A model generated the notes under the pieces. It was not told the DNA's origin. It searched no databases and saw only the letters and a program-made list of their open reading frames with translations. Made by a program: the position numbers and the translations under genes. Shown here piece after piece: positions 1 through 7,222 of a stretch of DNA of 9,636 nucleotides. The stretch covers positions 1-9,636 of the forward strand of contig CAJQKX010000136.1 in the NCBI GenBank assembly GCA_905479025.1, given 5' to 3'. The stretch comes from an uncultured Paraglaciecola sp. Lineage in GTDB: Bacteria > Pseudomonadota > Gammaproteobacteria > Enterobacterales > Alteromonadaceae. Position 1 is the stretch's first letter. Each line of letters opens with the position of its first letter.

Positions 1-380
1 CTTTTTTAATACGCGTATTTTTGGGGCATTTTTGAGCTATGTTTGGTAAAGCCTTGCTTAGCGTCTTTGCCTCCTGAGAACGGCTCTATTATTAATTGTT
101 GGTAAACATCAGTTATTCACAATCTGCCAGGATAATGTCAGCCTTGAGGTCTTGGAATTACTTTTAATTATCCTAGTGATAATCATCGCATGTATCGTTA
201 TATTATATTCAGCGGTCAAATTTTCAACGGCTAATGGTCGAACTACTAACTCATCCATAGGACTTTGCATGTCATCCTCAATAGATGAACCCATAATTTA
301 GTTATTATGAAAGCGCTTATCATGGATGTCCTGTTTACTTGCATCTTTACATTTACATAATTAATTTTATTGAGTCAGTC
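1..380. other. Left-edge region without a supportable gene
   Basis: I see no gene I can defend here. A 61-codon frame on the - strand (294 to 109) has an ATG but no Shine-Dalgarno sequence and resembles nothing I recognise. On the + strand a frame open from 62 to its stop at 299-301 encodes one very hydrophobic stretch (LEVLELLLIILVIIIACIVI) with a polar tail, but it has no ATG, GTG or TTG start in frame. An ATG with a GGA-type ribosome site at 135 lies in a different frame and stops after ten codons. This could be a frameshifted or decayed small membrane protein, or chance in AT-rich DNA. No hairpin or repeat stands out. Confidence 0.35.
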
Positions 381-614
381 TTGAGTTTAGAAAAAAGTAC
401 CACTCCTAACCGTTGTCCTTTGTGTGGCGAAAATAATTTTTGCGGTAACCTATCACCCAGTGAAAAAGGTGCAGCTTGTTGGTGTATGGATAGCGCAATA
501 ACGTTTCCCGATAGTTTGTTATGCCAAGTCCTTAATGCAGATAAAGATAAAAAATGTATATGTAAAGCTTGTGCCCAGAGCCATAATTTGGATAGCGATA
601 ACTCAAGTCAATAG
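381..614 (+). CDS. Cysteine-rich CWC family protein
   Basis: This small soluble protein (77 residues from TTG 381) is dense in cysteines, arranged CPLC (12-15), C21, the hallmark CWC (33-35), CIC (59-61) and C64. This matches the Cys_rich_CWC family, whose members are short, probably metal-binding proteins of unknown function. There is no signal peptide, so a cytoplasmic location is expected. No ATG exists in the frame. TTG 381 has a GAG six bases upstream and puts the first CxxC about a dozen residues from the N-terminus, as is usual in the family. TTG 339 would add 14 residues (MHLYIYIINFIESV) that look like translated AT-rich leader. The gene stands alone, facing the ydbL end of the next operon. 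Family assignment is fairly sure; the start is uncertain. Confidence 0.78.
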   Translation: MSLEKSTTPNRCPLCGENNFCGNLSPSEKGAACWCMDSAITFPDSLLCQVLNADKDKKCICKACAQSHNLDSDNSSQ

Positions 615-783
615 ACAGGAGAACTTTTTCCTTTGTTTCTTTGACCTAGCTCGGGCACCTTACTTTAAGTATCTTTTAAACTCTTTCAGTGGTCACTTTT
701 CCCTATGAAGTGATATAACCGTTGAGTGTTTTAGGTATCAATATAAAGTTTGTTTACTTGCGCTTAATCTTACTCTACTAAAA

Positions 784-1107
784 CTACTTTTTAACCCATT
801 GGTTACCTACCCACAAATAATGTCCCGTACTGGTTTTGTCATATGCTTTTTTAGCGGCCAACTTTTCTACTTGCTGCAAGGTAATACCATTTTTAGCTGC
901 GAGTTCGACGTATACTGCTTTTCGCTTAGCATTGATATCAGCGACTAAGCCTTGTGCATCTTTTTGGGCAATGACTACTCCTAAGTAGCCGTTGTCTTTT
1001 TCGCCCACTAGACCTTTATCTTTGGCTTCATCTAAACCTATTGCAAAAGCAATACTGCTAAAAAGCAAACTGACAATAGTAAGGGATGTAAATATTCTGT
1101 TTTTCAT
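784..1107 (-). CDS. ydbL: YdbL family periplasmic protein (DUF1318)
   Basis: A 107-residue exported protein. Residues 1-22 form a Sec signal peptide with a likely cut after AFA (AFA-IGLDEAK). The mature part contains the family features LDEAKDKGLVGE, GYLGVV, the INAKRKAVYVELAAKNG segment and a C-terminal GHYLWVGNQWVKK, as in E. coli YdbL (108 residues). It is the last gene of ydbH-ynbE-ydbL, starting 20 bp after ynbE ends, with AGGA eight bases before the ATG. Co-transcription suggests it assists the YdbH-YnbE envelope bridge. In E. coli it is reported to influence that complex, but its biochemical role is not settled. I see no clear terminator in the 170 bp beyond its stop. Confidence 0.9.
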   Translation of the reverse strand: MKNRIFTSLTIVSLLFSSIAFAIGLDEAKDKGLVGEKDNGYLGVVIAQKDAQGLVADINAKRKAVYVELAAKNGITLQQVEKLAAKKAYDKTSTGHYLWVGNQWVKK

Positions 1108-1127
1108 GAGGTTGTTCCTAAATTGGC

Positions 1128-1310
1128 TTAAAACAAGTTACTATCATCACTAAATACATCATCAAGCTCTTTATCCACTTTGACTCGAATTTCATGATCA
1201 ATTTTCACATTAATATTGATTGTAATTGGCTCCTTGGTTTCGACTTGAACTTTATGTGTACAAGCAAATAGGACCCCCGTCGCCATAAGCACCAAACATG
1301 TTATTTTCAC
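1128..1310 (-). CDS. ynbE: YnbE-like outer membrane lipoprotein
   Basis: A 60-residue lipoprotein, the usual length for YnbE. The signal peptide ends in the lipobox-like LFAC, with acylated Cys17. The next residue is Thr rather than Asp, so Lol sorting to the outer membrane is expected. The mature part is short and strand-forming (VQVETKEPITININVKID), consistent with stacking onto the beta-groove of YdbH as reported for E. coli. The start codon is GTG 1310, overlapping the ydbH stop as GTGA. Its Shine-Dalgarno GGAGGTGA lies inside the last codons of ydbH, which points to translational coupling. A Phe at lipobox position -2 is slightly unusual. Confidence 0.88.
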   Translation of the reverse strand: MKITCLVLMATGVLFACTHKVQVETKEPITININVKIDHEIRVKVDKELDDVFSDDSNLF

Positions 1311-3841
1311 TTTTCACCTCCTTGGGTTATTTTCTGTTCAATTTTATTTTCTACTGATTTAACGAATCGTACCGATTCTAGTAAAGCAAATATATTTTCC
1401 TGATGGCTATAGTTAAAATTGACACTCTGTTTTTTAACAGGGTTGTTACCTCGAAGGGCGAAATCAAAAAACACCCAGCCATCTGGAGTGAACTTCACTT
1501 TGCTTTCGAGCTTGGTGAAGTCAAGATTTTCTAATAACACTAATTGTGGCTGTTGCACTTTAACGGAATCAAAGGATGGATTGTCTACTATAGTCAACTT
1601 TCCTCCCGATAGACTCGACACCCAGCCATCTTCAATCCTTACACCTTGTTTGCTCATAATAAACGGCATATCACCATTAACACGGCCAGTAATTTTGATC
1701 CCAGGTTGCTGTTGCAAGGCTATAAGCTCAGCTAAATCAATATTCTGGATATTGATATTAAACTGCTGCTCTCGTCTGTCTAACCATAAGTGACCCAATG
1801 AAAATTGACCATTAAATATTTCGCCTTCCATTTGTGTCAGCCAAAACTCGCTGCCTTTTGCAATCACGTTCGCTTTAAGTTGTTCAATCGCCACCCCCAC
1901 ATTAATTGAATCAATGTGAAGAGTAGATTCGGCTAACTGAAGTCCTGCTGAATTATAAGTGAGTGGCGTTTGATACGTCATATTATTAATTAGGTAGTCT
2001 TGATACTTAACAGATACCCCTTGAAAGTCTGCCTTACCTTGTGCGAAAAACTTTTCATCTTTTAGTGGCAAGGTAAATTCAATACTGGCTGTAAGTTTAC
2101 CTTCTTTGACCACCAGTGCATTTTCAAACTGTGAAATAGTGCTTTGTAAGTCAACGATGTTTTGTTTTGCTATTTGTAGTGTTGCATGCGTTTGTTGCTG
2201 TTCAAGTGAAACCAAAAACCCATGTTCTAAGTGGATTTTATGCTCACTAGAAATACTCATATTCGATAAACTTACCTGACCAGTATGAGTCACATCAATG
2301 GGCATAAAATTGATATTATGTGCAGACAAGTTTGTGACACTCGAATCTCCCGAAAAAATCAGAGTTTCAAGTTCTTTTATATTTATATCTATGTGACTGC
2401 TAATATTCTGGATCCCAAAATTAGGGTGATCCAGCTGGGAAAGTTGGTTATCGATACTCAATTGCACATCATTAAAGTTAGTAACTAAAAGAGAAAAAAA
2501 GCTACTTGTTTTTGCAAGTTCAACAACGCCTACCTGTATAACTGAGCTATGAATTGTGCCCTTGATTTCATGTTTATTCACGCTAAGATCTATGAAAGAA
2601 AATTCACTTGTTAGGTCGCTAATAAGCAATGCGTCCATTTTCAAATCAGATATTACTAGTTGATTATTATCATCGATGATTTTCCAACTAAATGGCTGTT
2701 GAATATTTGGTGTATTCAATGTCGACATCTCCGCAGAAAATAAACCATTGCCTTGGAAGTCCAGCATGCCGGCCGTTAATTTTTTAGCCTTGATAGGCTG
2801 TTTAAGTGAGATGTTATAGTTAAATGCAAGTTCACCTATTGTTTTAAAGTTAAGTTCATTGAGAACGATGCTGCGATTGGGGTTTCGTTTATCTACAATG
2901 TGTAAGCTCGGCAGGTTAATTTGAGTTTTATCTATCGCCACTTTATGCTCAAAGATTAAAGACAGCTGAGGTAAATCATCTTCTGCAAAATAGTCTCGCA
3001 ATAATGGACAATGATCGATTGATACATGACTTGAAAGTTGGCTTAAATCCAAACCGATATTCAGAGTGCTAACTTCTATGTCAACTAACACATTTCCATC
3101 AATAACAGCATCAATGGGACACTTTGATACATAAATACGGCTGTCTATATTAAAGCTATTATCTGCGCTAAGCATTTTACCATCAAAGATTAAGTGGGTT
3201 TTTATTTTGATTTCATCTAAGGCAACATCTCTGAATAAATCAGCATTTTTTGTGACCAAGTTTTCCGCTCGAGGTACCCACTTCGTAAGATCCGCAACAC
3301 TCCATACTAAACTGCCAATTATAGTGTTTTGAAGTATTTTGACGCTAGCATTTACATCTCCACTGATATGAAACTCGTTATTATCAATAGTGTTAACACT
3401 TAAATATAAGGGCTTAAGTAATTCAGAAGAGTGAATTTGAAGACTTGAGATAATTATTTTTGGTAAAAAGTCTGGTAATTTTATCTGATTTGTTTGATTT
3501 TCCCTTGAGTGCTTTTTATCAACTTGATGATTAGTTGCATGGTGTCTAACGTTTATCCGTTTGATCCTTAAAATGTTGGGCCAGGGTTGCCATATGGCTT
3601 CACGAACCAAAATCTCGCCTGTTGGAAGGGTAATGCAGGCTTGTTTAACTTTGATGTTAAGTTGCCAATTCATTGAGAAATCGAGGCACGAAATATTCAA
3701 ACCCTGTTGTTCAGCAAGGTATTCTATGCTGTTAATGGCAATTGGGCGTCGGAAAAAAAATACTGCAGCCAGCACAGTGACAAACAACAAAATGACTATC
3801 GATTTTCTACCAGAGCGCTTTTTCCAAGACAAAGGTATCAT
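1307..3841 (-). CDS. ydbH: YdbH family AsmA-like intermembrane lipid transport protein
   Basis: An 844-residue protein (E. coli YdbH is about 880). A basic N-terminus (KKRSGRK) precedes one inner-membrane anchor at about 14-30 (SIVILLFVTVLAAVFFF). The rest is periplasmic, with the repetitive beta-rich pattern of AsmA-like bridge proteins. The C-terminal quarter is the conserved YdbH domain: ITGRVNGDMPFIMSKQGVRI, a DGW turn, the LESKVKFTPDGW segment, LRGNNP and VNFNYSHQENIFALLESV. In E. coli, YdbH with the lipoprotein YnbE spans the periplasm and acts redundantly with TamB and YhdP in phospholipid transport to the outer membrane. The older label 'dicarboxylate transport' for this domain should not be trusted. 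The ATG has AAGGA five bases upstream. It heads the operon with ynbE and ydbL. Intact, no frameshift seen. Confidence 0.92.
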   Translation of the reverse strand: MIPLSWKKRSGRKSIVILLFVTVLAAVFFFRRPIAINSIEYLAEQQGLNISCLDFSMNWQLNIKVKQACITLPTGEILVREAIWQPWPNILRIKRINVRHHATNHQVDKKHSRENQTNQIKLPDFLPKIIISSLQIHSSELLKPLYLSVNTIDNNEFHISGDVNASVKILQNTIIGSLVWSVADLTKWVPRAENLVTKNADLFRDVALDEIKIKTHLIFDGKMLSADNSFNIDSRIYVSKCPIDAVIDGNVLVDIEVSTLNIGLDLSQLSSHVSIDHCPLLRDYFAEDDLPQLSLIFEHKVAIDKTQINLPSLHIVDKRNPNRSIVLNELNFKTIGELAFNYNISLKQPIKAKKLTAGMLDFQGNGLFSAEMSTLNTPNIQQPFSWKIIDDNNQLVISDLKMDALLISDLTSEFSFIDLSVNKHEIKGTIHSSVIQVGVVELAKTSSFFSLLVTNFNDVQLSIDNQLSQLDHPNFGIQNISSHIDINIKELETLIFSGDSSVTNLSAHNINFMPIDVTHTGQVSLSNMSISSEHKIHLEHGFLVSLEQQQTHATLQIAKQNIVDLQSTISQFENALVVKEGKLTASIEFTLPLKDEKFFAQGKADFQGVSVKYQDYLINNMTYQTPLTYNSAGLQLAESTLHIDSINVGVAIEQLKANVIAKGSEFWLTQMEGEIFNGQFSLGHLWLDRREQQFNINIQNIDLAELIALQQQPGIKITGRVNGDMPFIMSKQGVRIEDGWVSSLSGGKLTIVDNPSFDSVKVQQPQLVLLENLDFTKLESKVKFTPDGWVFFDFALRGNNPVKKQSVNFNYSHQENIFALLESVRFVKSVENKIEQKITQGGEK

Positions 3842-3967
3842 TACTTTCCTTAAGTTGATTGCATAGCCACTGCACCTCAGGCGATATAATTAAATGATAG
3901 TTTAGATTGAGGGAATAAAACTCTGTGACTCTAAATGTTTTTCTATGAACAGGTTTATACTAAACAA

Positions 3968-4002
3968 TAACCCCCCTTAATAAGGATTATTAAGGGGGGT
4001 TA
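3968..4002 (-). terminator. Rho-independent terminator after dnaK
   Basis: A perfect 16-bp inverted repeat (left arm 3968-3983, loop GGA 3984-3986, right arm 3987-4002) with a run of six C:G pairs in the stem. It lies 45 bp past the dnaK stop on the - strand and is followed there by TTGTTT. It separates dnaK transcription from the ydbH operon, which runs in the same direction and begins at 3841. Confidence 0.85.
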
Positions 4003-4046
4003 CACCTAGATTAGAACAATATGCTTAAACATAAATCATTGAATGA

Positions 4047-5954
4047 TTAACCGTTGCTGACGTCTTCAAAATCTGCATCAATCACATCATCGTTAGCACT
4101 ATCACTTGTAGCGGTGTTTTCCTGCTGCCCTGCTTTAGATTGCGCCTTTTGCTGTGATTGCTCGGCTTGCATGATATGACTGTAAGCATCTTGTAACGCT
4201 TTTTGTCGCATTTCAATCGCGTTTTTATCATCGCCATTAACCGCCATTTTAAGTTGCTCAATTAAGTTTTTAAGCTCTGTTTGTTGTGTATCAGTCAAGC
4301 TTGTCATTGATGTTTCAACAGTATGAATTAATTGATCTGCTTGATTACGTTGCTCAACTAGCTCACGCTTTAGTTTGTCTTGCGTGGCGTGTTGCTCTGC
4401 ATCTTGAACCAAACGATTAATTTCATCTTCTGTTAAACCACTTGACGCGGTAATTTCAATGCTTTGTTCCTTGCCGGTTGATTTGTCTTTGGCTGATACC
4501 TTTAAGATACCATTCACATCAATATCAAAGGTGACTTCCACTTGTACCGAACCTCTTGGGCCTTGCTTAATATCCGTTAAGTTAAATTGACCTAATGATT
4601 TATTATCTGTCGCCATTTCACGTTGGCCTTGTAATACATGCACGGTTACCGCTGCTTGGTTATCTTCGGCCGTTGAAAACGTTTCCGATGCCCGTGATGG
4701 TATAGTGGTGTTTTTTTCAATCAGTTTAGTCATAATGCCACCTAAGGTTTCAATCCCCAGTGACAATGGGGTGACGTCAAGTAATAACACATCATTCACT
4801 GCCCCTGATAACACACCTGATTGAATCGCTGCTCCCATAGCTACTGCTTCATCTGGGTTGACATCTTTACGAGGCTCTTTTCCAAAGAAGGTTTTAACCG
4901 CTTCTTGTACTTTTGGCATACGTGTTTGACCACCCACCAAAATGACTTCGCTGATATCCCCTTTGCTTAAACCCGCATCTTTTAATGCTAGCTCGCAGGG
5001 TGTGATAGTATTTTTAATCAAATCATTCACTAATGATTCTAATTTAGCTCGGGTTACTTTTACATTCAAGTGTTTAGGGCCACTGGCATCAGCCGTAATG
5101 TAAGGTAAATTCACCTCAATTTGCATAGTAGATGACAATTCAATTTTCGCTTTTTCAGCCGCTTCTTTAATGCGCTGTAAGGCTAACGAATCTTGGTGTA
5201 CATCAATGCCACTGTCTTTTTTAAATTCATCTGCAAGGTAGTTAATTAGGCATAAATCAAAATCTTCACCACCTAAAAAGGTATCGCCGTTAGTGGCTAA
5301 TACTTCAAATTGTTTTTCACCGCCTTCATTAGAGATTTCAATAATCGATACATCAAAGGTACCACCACCTAAATCGTAAACGACTACTTTTTGGTCGGCT
5401 TTTTTATTTTTGTCAACGCCATACGCCAAGGCTGCTGCAGTCGGCTCGTTTATAATACGTTTGACGTTCAGCCCAGCAATTTTACCTGCATCTTTGGTTG
5501 CTTGACGCTGCGAATCATTGAAATAGGCAGGCACAGTAATGACCGCCTCTGTTACTGGATGACCCAAATAAGCCTCAGCATCTTTTTTTAGTTTACGTAA
5601 TATTTGTGCTGACACTTCTTGTGGCGACAACTTTTTACCATTGATTTCAACCCAGGCATCACCGTTGTCTGCTTTTACAATTTTATAAGGGGCTAACTTG
5701 ATGTCTTTTTGTACTTCTTTGTCATCAAATTTGCGGCCAATTAAGCGCTTTATCGCAAATAAGGTATTGTTAGAGTTGGTAATTGCTTGTCTTTTTGCTG
5801 GTTGCCCCACTAAGGTTTCATTGTTTGCATAAGCCACAATCGAGGGAGTAGTGCGACTACCTTCTGCATTTTCAATGATTTTTGATTTACCATTTTCCAT
5901 AACGGCTACACATGAGTTTGTTGTACCTAAATCAATTCCAATAATCTTAGTCAT
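4047..5954 (-). CDS. dnaK: DnaK (Hsp70) chaperone, apparently a stand-alone paralogue
   Basis: A full-length Hsp70 of 635 residues (E. coli DnaK has 638). All three Hsp70 signatures are present: IDLGTTNS at 7-14, [14 protein letters not shown] near 190-205 and [14 protein letters not shown] near 340. The catalytic Lys is K69 (FAIKRLIGR), and the autophosphorylation Thr is in [11 protein letters not shown]. The linker [16 protein letters not shown], beta-sandwich and helical lid follow, then an acidic tail ([11 protein letters not shown]). ATG 5954 is preferred because AGGTGA precedes it; GTG 5963 would use up that site. The Met that arches over bound peptide in E. coli (Met404) is Leu here (GIETLGG), and [12 protein letters not shown] replaces QGERKRAADNKS. 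No grpE or dnaJ adjoins it, and I find no sigma-32 promoter. I infer a second, separately regulated DnaK rather than the housekeeping copy, though the rest of the genome is not visible. Confidence 0.93.
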   Translation of the reverse strand: MTKIIGIDLGTTNSCVAVMENGKSKIIENAEGSRTTPSIVAYANNETLVGQPAKRQAITNSNNTLFAIKRLIGRKFDDKEVQKDIKLAPYKIVKADNGDAWVEINGKKLSPQEVSAQILRKLKKDAEAYLGHPVTEAVITVPAYFNDSQRQATKDAGKIAGLNVKRIINEPTAAALAYGVDKNKKADQKVVVYDLGGGTFDVSIIEISNEGGEKQFEVLATNGDTFLGGEDFDLCLINYLADEFKKDSGIDVHQDSLALQRIKEAAEKAKIELSSTMQIEVNLPYITADASGPKHLNVKVTRAKLESLVNDLIKNTITPCELALKDAGLSKGDISEVILVGGQTRMPKVQEAVKTFFGKEPRKDVNPDEAVAMGAAIQSGVLSGAVNDVLLLDVTPLSLGIETLGGIMTKLIEKNTTIPSRASETFSTAEDNQAAVTVHVLQGQREMATDNKSLGQFNLTDIKQGPRGSVQVEVTFDIDVNGILKVSAKDKSTGKEQSIEITASSGLTEDEINRLVQDAEQHATQDKLKRELVEQRNQADQLIHTVETSMTSLTDTQQTELKNLIEQLKMAVNGDDKNAIEMRQKALQDAYSHIMQAEQSQQKAQSKAGQQENTATSDSANDDVIDADFEDVSNG

Positions 5955-6114
5955 AATAATCACCTATCATTTAATATAAACATCTAATGCTTAATGGCAG
6001 TCACCCAATAAGCAGTTTGACTGAATAAACAACCTTGAATAAACCCAATAATACGTTTGGTTTAATCTTAGCTATTTGGTTAGTGGGGCAATCATACGTA
6101 GGGCTAAAAAATGC

Positions 6115-6136
6115 TTCTGTCACAAATATGACAGAA
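6115..6136. promoter_or_regulatory. CRP/FNR-type operator palindrome, TGTCA-N6-TGACA
   Basis: Two perfect 8-bp arms (TTCTGTCA at 6115-6122 and TGACAGAA at 6129-6136) flank six bases (CAAATA). The 22-bp span and N6 spacing are those of CRP-family sites, but the half-site is TGTCA rather than TGTGA. It lies between divergent dnaK and a CRP-superfamily gene. It is about 160 bp from each start codon, so it could serve either promoter. The right arm overlaps a -35-like ATGACA for the regulator. Binding by the adjacent regulator is an inference. Confidence 0.65.
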
Positions 6137-6237
6137 CAAATGAAATAGTTTTTAAAATAAAAAAAACAATAAATTAGCATCGTGTTCTGAAGAAAATACG
6201 GATTAGCTTTTGCTTAATAAACATAACTAAGTAGAAT

Positions 6238-6272
6238 AAAATTACTCATTTCATTACCGCTAAGGTAATTTT
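6238..6272 (+). promoter_or_regulatory. Leader hairpins overlapping the regulator's ribosome site
   Basis: The Shine-Dalgarno AAGG (6262-6265) of the regulator gene can be part of two alternative stems. One is ATTACC (6253-6258) with GGTAAT (6264-6269). The other is AAAATTAC (6238-6245) with GTAATTTT (6265-6272). They share the right arm and so exclude each other. This could tune translation, but the stems are short and AT-rich and may be chance. Confidence 0.3.
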
Positions 6273-6276
6273 ACTT

Positions 6277-7059
6277 ATGTGTCAATATGGTAGTCATGTG
6301 CCTCAACAAGCCAACCTAGTGTTAGTAAAACAAGCGAATATTTTTGCTGACTTACCGGCAAAATCAATCGAAGATTTTCAACAAGAGTTTCAACTCGATG
6401 AATGGCACAAAGGCGATTATATAAATGCAGACATATTAACCAAACGTTTTTTTGTGGTGATGGCAGGGCAATTGGAAATCAAACAATCTAACCCTGAGAC
6501 GGGCCGAGAAGCCACCTTAGATATGTTTTATGCTGGCGATTGTTTTGATTTAATGGTGCTGTTTGATGACCAACCTCATGATGTGATTATTTCACCTTTA
6601 ACCACAGTCAAATTACTTTCAGTTAAACTCACTACTATGCGCAATTGGTTATGGACCTATCCTACTTTTAACCAACAATTTATGCCTTATTTAGCCAAAA
6701 AGATGCGCGAAAAAGAACAACAAACAAGCAGTTTAGTTTTGCATAATGTCACCACACGTTTAAGCCGTATTATTTTGGAACATATTAATAAAATCAAGTT
6801 TTATACCGGCGCTAAAGAGGAAGAGCATCAACATCATTTAGTCAATGGATTAACTGATGAAACCTTGGCTAGGATGACGGGTTCAGTAAGACAAGTGGTG
6901 AATCAACAATTACAGCAGTGGAAAAAACAAGGCGTCGTTGATAAAAAACGCAATCAAATGATTATCAAAGATTTAGAGGCGTTAGAAAAAGAAGCGAAAT
7001 ATACGCATTCCTTGCCTAATGTTTCGTTTTTGCCTTCTCAACCACAGAATAAAACTTGA
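6277..7059 (+). CDS. CRP/FNR-superfamily transcriptional regulator
   Basis: A 260-residue protein with a cyclic-nucleotide-binding-like beta-roll (about 18-120), a long dimerisation helix (about 130-175) and a C-terminal winged helix. The recognition helix lies in MTGSVRQVVNQQLQQWKKQG (200-219). By alignment, CRP Arg180 is kept (R205), but Glu181 becomes Q206 and Arg185 becomes Q210. The phosphate-binding cassette is degenerate: where CRP has GE and RS, this has DL (91-92) and HD (101-102), so cAMP binding is unlikely. There is no FNR-type N-terminal cysteine cluster, only C2 and C89. The effector is unknown. It is divergent from dnaK, and the palindrome between them suits this protein, suggesting autoregulation and control of dnaK. 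The C-terminal tail past about 238 exceeds usual family length. ATG 6277 has AAGG eleven bases upstream. Confidence 0.85.
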   Translation: MCQYGSHVPQQANLVLVKQANIFADLPAKSIEDFQQEFQLDEWHKGDYINADILTKRFFVVMAGQLEIKQSNPETGREATLDMFYAGDCFDLMVLFDDQPHDVIISPLTTVKLLSVKLTTMRNWLWTYPTFNQQFMPYLAKKMREKEQQTSSLVLHNVTTRLSRIILEHINKIKFYTGAKEEEHQHHLVNGLTDETLARMTGSVRQVVNQQLQQWKKQGVVDKKRNQMIIKDLEALEKEAKYTHSLPNVSFLPSQPQNKT

Positions 7060-7222
7060 TTTGGGTTTGTCAGAATTCAATCTGATATTTTCAACAAAGC
7101 GTGATAAGTTGAATTTAGCCATTAGCAGATGTTACAAGTGCAAACGCACTGACCTGTTGATTTCAAACACTCAGCCTAATTTAGTCTATTTATGACTCTG
7201 AAGTAGCCCGCAAAGTAGAGTG
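7060..7222. other. Convergent gap between regulator and patatin gene
   Basis: A 163-bp gap between genes whose 3' ends face each other. A 5-bp stem TCAGA (7070-7074) with TCTGA (7081-7085), followed by TATTTT, could be a weak terminator for the regulator. A second short stem, AGTGC with GCACT (7137-7150), lacks a T tract. Neither is convincing. Confidence 0.25.

Larger units (their letters stand above)
5955..6276. other. Divergent control region between dnaK and the CRP-like regulator
   Basis: A 322-bp AT-rich stretch with no gene. It holds the TGTCA-N6-TGACA palindrome (6115-6136) and a hairpin-forming leader before the regulator (6238-6272). For dnaK, weak -10-like hexamers on the - strand are TAAGAT (6070-6065) and TATTAT (6053-6048), neither with a good -35, as expected if an activator is needed. 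For the regulator, ATGACA (6128-6133) resembles a -35 and overlaps the right half-site, with a TAAAAT at 6153-6158 as a loose -10. No promoter here is certain. Confidence 0.5.

Noticed and set aside
693..713. Hairpin TCACTT/AAGTGA as a terminator between the CWC gene and ydbL
   Set aside because: Only a 6-bp AT-rich stem with a nine-base loop, and no T tract on either strand.
1419..1793. Open frame of about 124 codons on the + strand opposite ydbH
   Set aside because: It lies wholly inside the well-supported ydbH gene on the other strand, has a cysteine- and proline-rich sequence unlike a real protein, and no family features.
3561..3866. Open frame on the + strand across the ydbH start
   Set aside because: Antisense to the conserved N-terminus and membrane anchor of YdbH, with no ribosome site or recognisable product.
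6081..6088. CCCCACTA as a sigma-32 -10 box for dnaK
   Set aside because: No CTTGAA-like -35 occurs 13-17 bp upstream on the dnaK strand.
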